This document shows, piece by piece, positions 7,335 to 10,126 of a DNA stretch of 10,126 bases (position 1 is the stretch's first letter; every line of letters begins with the position of its first letter). Source of the DNA: Lachnospiraceae bacterium (GTDB lineage Bacteria; Bacillota; Clostridia; Lachnospirales; Lachnospiraceae); contig JAIECC010000008.1 of assembly GCA_029068665.1 (NCBI GenBank), forward strand, positions 1-10,126. The letters are read 5' to 3'. The notes under the pieces were generated by a model. That model saw nothing but the letters and a program-made list of their open reading frames with translations, made no database searches and was not told the origin of the DNA. The translations under genes were made by a program, and so were the position numbers.

Positions 7335-8207
7335 CTAAATCCGCTTGCTCCATGTCAGTGCCAAAGCTCCCGGACCGATATGGCAGGCAATACTAAGAGA
7401 CAATGGATCAATATGAATCTCATAGCCCGGAAATTCCTCAGCCAGCTCTTCCCGCCATTTCACAGCTTCCTCTTCATTTTGAGTATGGGCTATGGCAATC
7501 CATGGCGCCTGCTCATCTTTTGCATCCGGAATACTTCCAAGATTCTCCGTAATATCCTTCATAATGGCATTTACCATAATAGTCTTGGCAGCCTTCATAT
7601 TTCTTGCCTTTGCAAATGCATCCAGCTTTTCACCGTGAATCTGCAGTACCGGTTTGATCCGCAGGATTTCACCAATCGCCGCTGCCGCCGGTGTCACACG
7701 ACCACCCTTCTTCAAGTATTTCAGTGTATCCACCATAATATAAATACTGGAATCCATTTTGGTTGCCATTAAAACATCCGCAATCTCTGCTGCCGTCTTG
7801 CCTTGGTCAGCCATTTTTTTTGCATCCAGTGCGGACTGACGCTGGGTAACGGAAATCCTCTGATTGTTGACTACCTGTACTCTTCCATCATAATCCTCTG
7901 CCAGCAGAATCGCCGTCTGACAGCTTCCACTTAACCCACTGGACATGGGAATATGAACAACTTCCTCGTATTCCTGCAAAACATCATCCCAAAGCTTGGT
8001 TACAGACTCCGGAGATGGCTGGGATGTAGCGATTTCCGTATTATTTTTCAGTTTTTCATAAAACTGCTCCTGAGTCAGAGAAATGTCTTCAAAAAATTCC
8101 TGCTCTTCCATGGTAAATGGCATGGGCAATACATAGATTCCCAGCTCCTTTGCTGCCATTTGTGTAATTCCGCTATTACTATCTGTTATAATTGCTACCT
8201 TCTTCAT
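7335..8207 (-). CDS. DegV family protein (fatty-acid-binding, FakB-like)
   Basis: A 290-residue, cytoplasmic DegV/EDD-fold protein. Members studied in Firmicutes (FakB) hold a fatty acid while the kinase FakA phosphorylates its carboxyl group, feeding host or recycled fatty acids into phospholipid synthesis. Visible motifs: TDSNSG at 8-13, TSQPSP at 61-66 and SSGLSGS at 89-95, which line the acyl carboxylate pocket; LKKGGR at 165-170; and GPGALA close to the C-terminus. Length is typical. The segment after the central strand reads NNQRISVTQRQSALDA (114-129), where many relatives have a DS...GxG pattern, so it belongs to a distinct subgroup whose ligand cannot be predicted. Clostridia often carry several DegV paralogues, and no fakA is in view. 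GAAGGA about 5 bases, and AGGAG about 12 bases, before the ATG at 8207 support that start. It appears to be a single-gene unit. Confidence 0.93.
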   Translation of the reverse strand: MKKVAIITDSNSGITQMAAKELGIYVLPMPFTMEEQEFFEDISLTQEQFYEKLKNNTEIATSQPSPESVTKLWDDVLQEYEEVVHIPMSSGLSGSCQTAILLAEDYDGRVQVVNNQRISVTQRQSALDAKKMADQGKTAAEIADVLMATKMDSSIYIMVDTLKYLKKGGRVTPAAAAIGEILRIKPVLQIHGEKLDAFAKARNMKAAKTIMVNAIMKDITENLGSIPDAKDEQAPWIAIAHTQNEEEAVKWREELAEEFPGYEIHIDPLSLSIACHIGPGALALTWSKRI

Positions 8208-8273
8208 ACAATCCTTCGCTCCTAATCATTCAATCTATCTTTCGATGCTGATTTCCTGGTTTTCTTTTCAATC

Positions 8274-8483
8274 ATACATTGTTACTATTCACAGCCACTT
8301 CACCGCACATGCGCACTCGTCGCACCTTACGGTGCTCCAGTCCCGCTCCTTTCGGAGCTAAGACTGCTTATGTGGGTGAAGTGACTGATTCCAGTCGGAT
8401 GAAAATGGGCAAGTGGCTTCTTGCAAGCAAGCTTGCGAACCAACTTGCCCATTTTCATCCAGCTGTGAATAGTAACAGTGTAT
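8274..8483 (-). repeat. Closed multi-hairpin inverted-repeat element (MITE-like or structured RNA)
   Basis: It occupies most of the 380-base gap between the methyltransferase and degV genes. The outer arms 8274-8295 and 8462-8483 are inverted repeats of 22 bp with one mismatch (T8279 opposite G8478); the core arm is TGTTACTATTCACAGC. In minus-strand order the inside holds a long hairpin (8460-8397), a short hairpin GACTG-GAAT-CAGTC (8396-8383), and a 14-bp stem with one bulge (8383-8370 with 8310-8296; base 8383 can serve only one of the two). That stem encloses GCTCC-GAAA-GGAGC (8358-8345, extended by AGTC/GACT) and GCACC-GTAA-GGTGC (8335-8322). Nearly every base is in a stem or a tight loop. 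The dinucleotide TA lies just outside both ends if the borders are taken as 8277 and 8480. I do not recognise a named element. It ends 66 bases before the degV start. Confidence 0.8.
8397..8460 (-). other. Long hairpin with CUUG loop inside the 8274-8483 element
   Basis: A perfect 18-bp stem (8397-8414 with 8443-8460) continues through small bulges (GG/CC, TTC/GAA) to an inner stem GCAAG-CTTG-CTTGC when read on the minus strand (8436-8423). Its arms contain ATGAAAA and TTTTCAT, as do those of the hairpin at 986-1045, and the loops match (AGCAAGCT on the plus strand in both). There is no free T-tract after the stem, so ordinary intrinsic termination is less certain here than at 986-1045. Confidence 0.75.
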
Positions 8484-8521
8484 TACATTATCTGCAAGAA
8501 ATCCACCGATTTTTTCTATTC

Positions 8522-8549
8522 TTCATACATATTTCATCAGATGTATGAA
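8522..8549 (-). other. A/T-rich stem-loop after the methyltransferase gene
   Basis: TTCATACAT (8522-8530) and ATGTATGAA (8541-8549) form a 9-bp stem with a 10-base loop, 39 bases after the methyltransferase stop. No T-run follows on the minus strand, so it is a poor terminator candidate. The same bases contain a six-codon reading frame preceded by GGGAGG. The interval between this hairpin and the gene (8550-8587) shows nothing else. Confidence 0.4.
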
Positions 8550-8587
8550 TATTTCATGCTCCTTTCCCTCCCGACTTACAAGGCACC

Positions 8588-9391
8588 TCATAACCGCTGC
8601 CGCAAGGTTTCATACATAAGGACTGTTGCTGCCGCTGCCGCATTCAGGGATTCCACTTTTCCTTTCATAGGAATTCGCAGGAACCGGTCTGCCTGTGCTG
8701 CCAGTCCATCTGTCAGACCATTTCCTTCATTGCCAATCAAAAAGCAGCAGGACTCCCGAAAATCATAATCATAAAAACAGGTTCCATCCAAGTGGGCGGC
8801 ATAGCAGCGGATTCCCTGGTTCTTTAACCAGTCCACGCCATCGGATATGGATGCTTCATATCGAAAGGGTATCCGAAATATAGCTCCCATTGTGGCACGC
8901 ACTACTTTGGAATTATAAATATCCACTGTATCCCGGCTCATCATAATCCCGGTCACTCCGGCGCCCTCTGCAGTCCGAAGGATGGTACCCAGATTCCCAG
9001 GGTCCTGAAGATTTTCAAGCACCAGAACACAGGGAGAAGTACCATTTCCCCTGCTTCTTTCCCCATCAGCACCTACCTCTCCCAGCAGTTCTTCCCGCTG
9101 ATACGTCTGCTGTCTTACTACTGCCAGAACTCCCTGAGGAGTCTGGGTATCAGAAATCTCCTTTAAGACTCCATTGGTAATGATTTCATACTGCCTGCCC
9201 TCTTCCCAGGCAGTCGGAAGCTGTTCCACCCATTCTTCCGTCACATAAGCCTTCACCAGCCGGGATTCCGGTATTTCCTGAAACATGCGGATTCCCTCTA
9301 CCAGAAATACCTGCTGTTCTCTCCGGCTTTTACTGCTTTTTTGCAGCTTTACTATATTCTTGATCTGTTGATTCGACACACTGGTAATCAT
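8588..9391 (-). CDS. SpoU/TrmH-family RNA 2'-O-methyltransferase
   Basis: A 267-residue enzyme predicted to transfer a methyl group from S-adenosylmethionine to a ribose 2'-OH in rRNA or tRNA. Residues 1 to about 95 form the substrate-binding domain typical of RlmB/TsnR-like members (NQQIKNIVKLQ, VFLVEG at 28-33). After a low-complexity linker at about 104-119 comes the knotted SPOUT catalytic domain with all three motifs: motif 1, NLGTILRTA with catalytic-type R139; motif 2, FLIGNEGNGL at 217-226; and motif 3, IPMKGKVESLNAAAA at 240-254. Length is normal. The precise target base cannot be told from sequence. The gene starts one base after the dnaE stop codon; AAAGG about 12 bases upstream, within the dnaE end, is its probable ribosome binding site. 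It is therefore co-transcribed and probably translationally coupled with dnaE. Confidence 0.93.
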   Translation of the reverse strand: MITSVSNQQIKNIVKLQKSSKSRREQQVFLVEGIRMFQEIPESRLVKAYVTEEWVEQLPTAWEEGRQYEIITNGVLKEISDTQTPQGVLAVVRQQTYQREELLGEVGADGERSRGNGTSPCVLVLENLQDPGNLGTILRTAEGAGVTGIMMSRDTVDIYNSKVVRATMGAIFRIPFRYEASISDGVDWLKNQGIRCYAAHLDGTCFYDYDFRESCCFLIGNEGNGLTDGLAAQADRFLRIPMKGKVESLNAAAAATVLMYETLRQRL

Positions 9392-9392
9392 G

Positions 9393-10126
9393 CTATTTCT
9401 TATCCTTTACAATTACATTTTCCGCTCCGGTCATAGCCTTCAGCATCTCCAATGCTTCCCCAAATGCCTGAACGCCAAACTGTTGCGGCAGATTCTTACG
9501 AAGCTTTCCTTCCTTAATATAAATCTTCACGGTAGAACTACCGGGATACTGATCAATAATATCATACATGCGCTGCTCCAGCCGGTCATACTGCTCCCGG
9601 CTCTCGAACTGCAGCCATACATCCCGTGGAATATCTTCAAAGGATACTGCCTTGCTGAACAACAGCTTTGCTTCATCCTCTGATACAGATGCCCTTCCGG
9701 TAATAAACAGTTTTGCATCCTGTCCCAGTATACTCCGGTTTTTCTCAAAATCCTTTGGAAATACCACCACTTCTACTGTGCCATACATATCCTCCAGTGT
9801 TACAAATGCCATGTTCTGATTGTTTCTGGTTAATTTCAGGGTCACATGAGAAACCATTCCTCCCAGCGTATAAATACCCTGATCACGAACATTGGTATCT
9901 CCCGTTTCTTCATCCAGAATAAAGTCCAGAGAAGTAGCATCTGCCTGCTTTTTTATTAACTCAGCATAGTCCTCCAACGGATGACCGCTGATATAAACAC
10001 CCAGCACCTGCTTTTCAAACGCAAGCTTCTCTTCCTTCTTGTAATCTTCCACAGACGGCATCTTTACTTCAAAATCTTCTTTTTCTTCTTCACCCAGAAA
10101 ATCCAAAAGACTCATCTGCCCTGTCA
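9393..10126 (-). CDS. dnaE: DNA polymerase III subunit alpha (DnaE), C-terminal part only
   Basis: The 3' end of dnaE; the gene continues past the window edge, and reading on from the Met at 10115 gives an open frame (T-G-Q before M-S-L-L-D-F-L), so that Met is internal. About 244 residues are visible. They start with the SLLDFLGEEE linker common in Firmicutes DnaE, then the conserved LGVYISGHPLEDY, then an OB-fold domain (about TLGGMVSHVTLKLTRNNQNMAFVTLEDMYG to RDVW), which binds single-stranded template near the replication fork, and a short C-terminal tail ending KDKK. The polymerase and PHP domains are outside the window. Firmicutes usually have both PolC and DnaE; the OB fold placed at the C-terminus and the missing exonuclease point to DnaE. 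The TAG stop at 9395-9393 lies one base before the methyltransferase ATG. Confidence 0.95.
   Translation of the reverse strand, partial: TGQMSLLDFLGEEEKEDFEVKMPSVEDYKKEEKLAFEKQVLGVYISGHPLEDYAELIKKQADATSLDFILDEETGDTNVRDQGIYTLGGMVSHVTLKLTRNNQNMAFVTLEDMYGTVEVVVFPKDFEKNRSILGQDAKLFITGRASVSEDEAKLLFSKAVSFEDIPRDVWLQFESREQYDRLEQRMYDIIDQYPGSSTVKIYIKEGKLRKNLPQQFGVQAFGEALEMLKAMTGAENVIVKDKK

Noticed and set aside
10113..10115. ATG at 10115 as the start of a short separate gene
   Set aside because: The frame stays open to the window edge, and the upstream residues G-Q followed by MSLLDF fit the interior of DnaE.

Overview
The window reads as chromosomal DNA from a moderately low-GC Clostridia, most likely Lachnospiraceae. 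The grounds are strong AGGAGG-type ribosome binding sites, a Gram-positive lipoprotein, a DegV-family protein, a Firmicutes-style DnaE C-terminus, and the wording of the GltB/GltD proteins. This is a family-level inference; the species cannot be read from the sequence. All six genes that can be supported lie on the minus strand, so transcription runs from high to low coordinates.

In order of transcription: the 3' end of dnaE (DNA polymerase III alpha; the gene enters from beyond 10126) is followed after one base by a SpoU/TrmH-family RNA 2'-O-methyltransferase. Next come about 380 non-coding bases holding a large folded inverted-repeat element (8274-8483), then a degV-family fatty-acid-binding protein gene. 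A 185-base gap follows, with a good sigma-A promoter and, just after its start point, a terminator-like hairpin in the leader of gltB. The gltB-gltD operon (both subunits of NADPH-type glutamate synthase, nearly 6.1 kb) dominates the window. After gltD there is a second folded element (822-1052) containing a partial duplication, then a promoter and a small lipoprotein gene with two related halves.

The genes are mostly housekeeping: replication, RNA modification, fatty-acid handling and ammonia assimilation. GltB releases ammonia from glutamine and channels it to the FMN site, where 2-oxoglutarate becomes glutamate using electrons delivered by GltD. Together with glutamine synthetase this forms the GS-GOGAT cycle.

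The most unusual content is non-coding. The elements at 822-1052 and 8274-8483 differ in primary sequence but share one design: a closing stem, directly followed by a very long hairpin whose loop is CUUG, followed by short hairpins with GNRA-type loops (GAAA, GUAA, GGAA). These stable tetraloops appear only when the DNA is read on the minus strand, the strand on which the genes are transcribed. That suggests both function as RNA and belong to one family, possibly a structured 3' element or a mobile, MITE-like element. I do not recognise it as a named RNA or repeat family.
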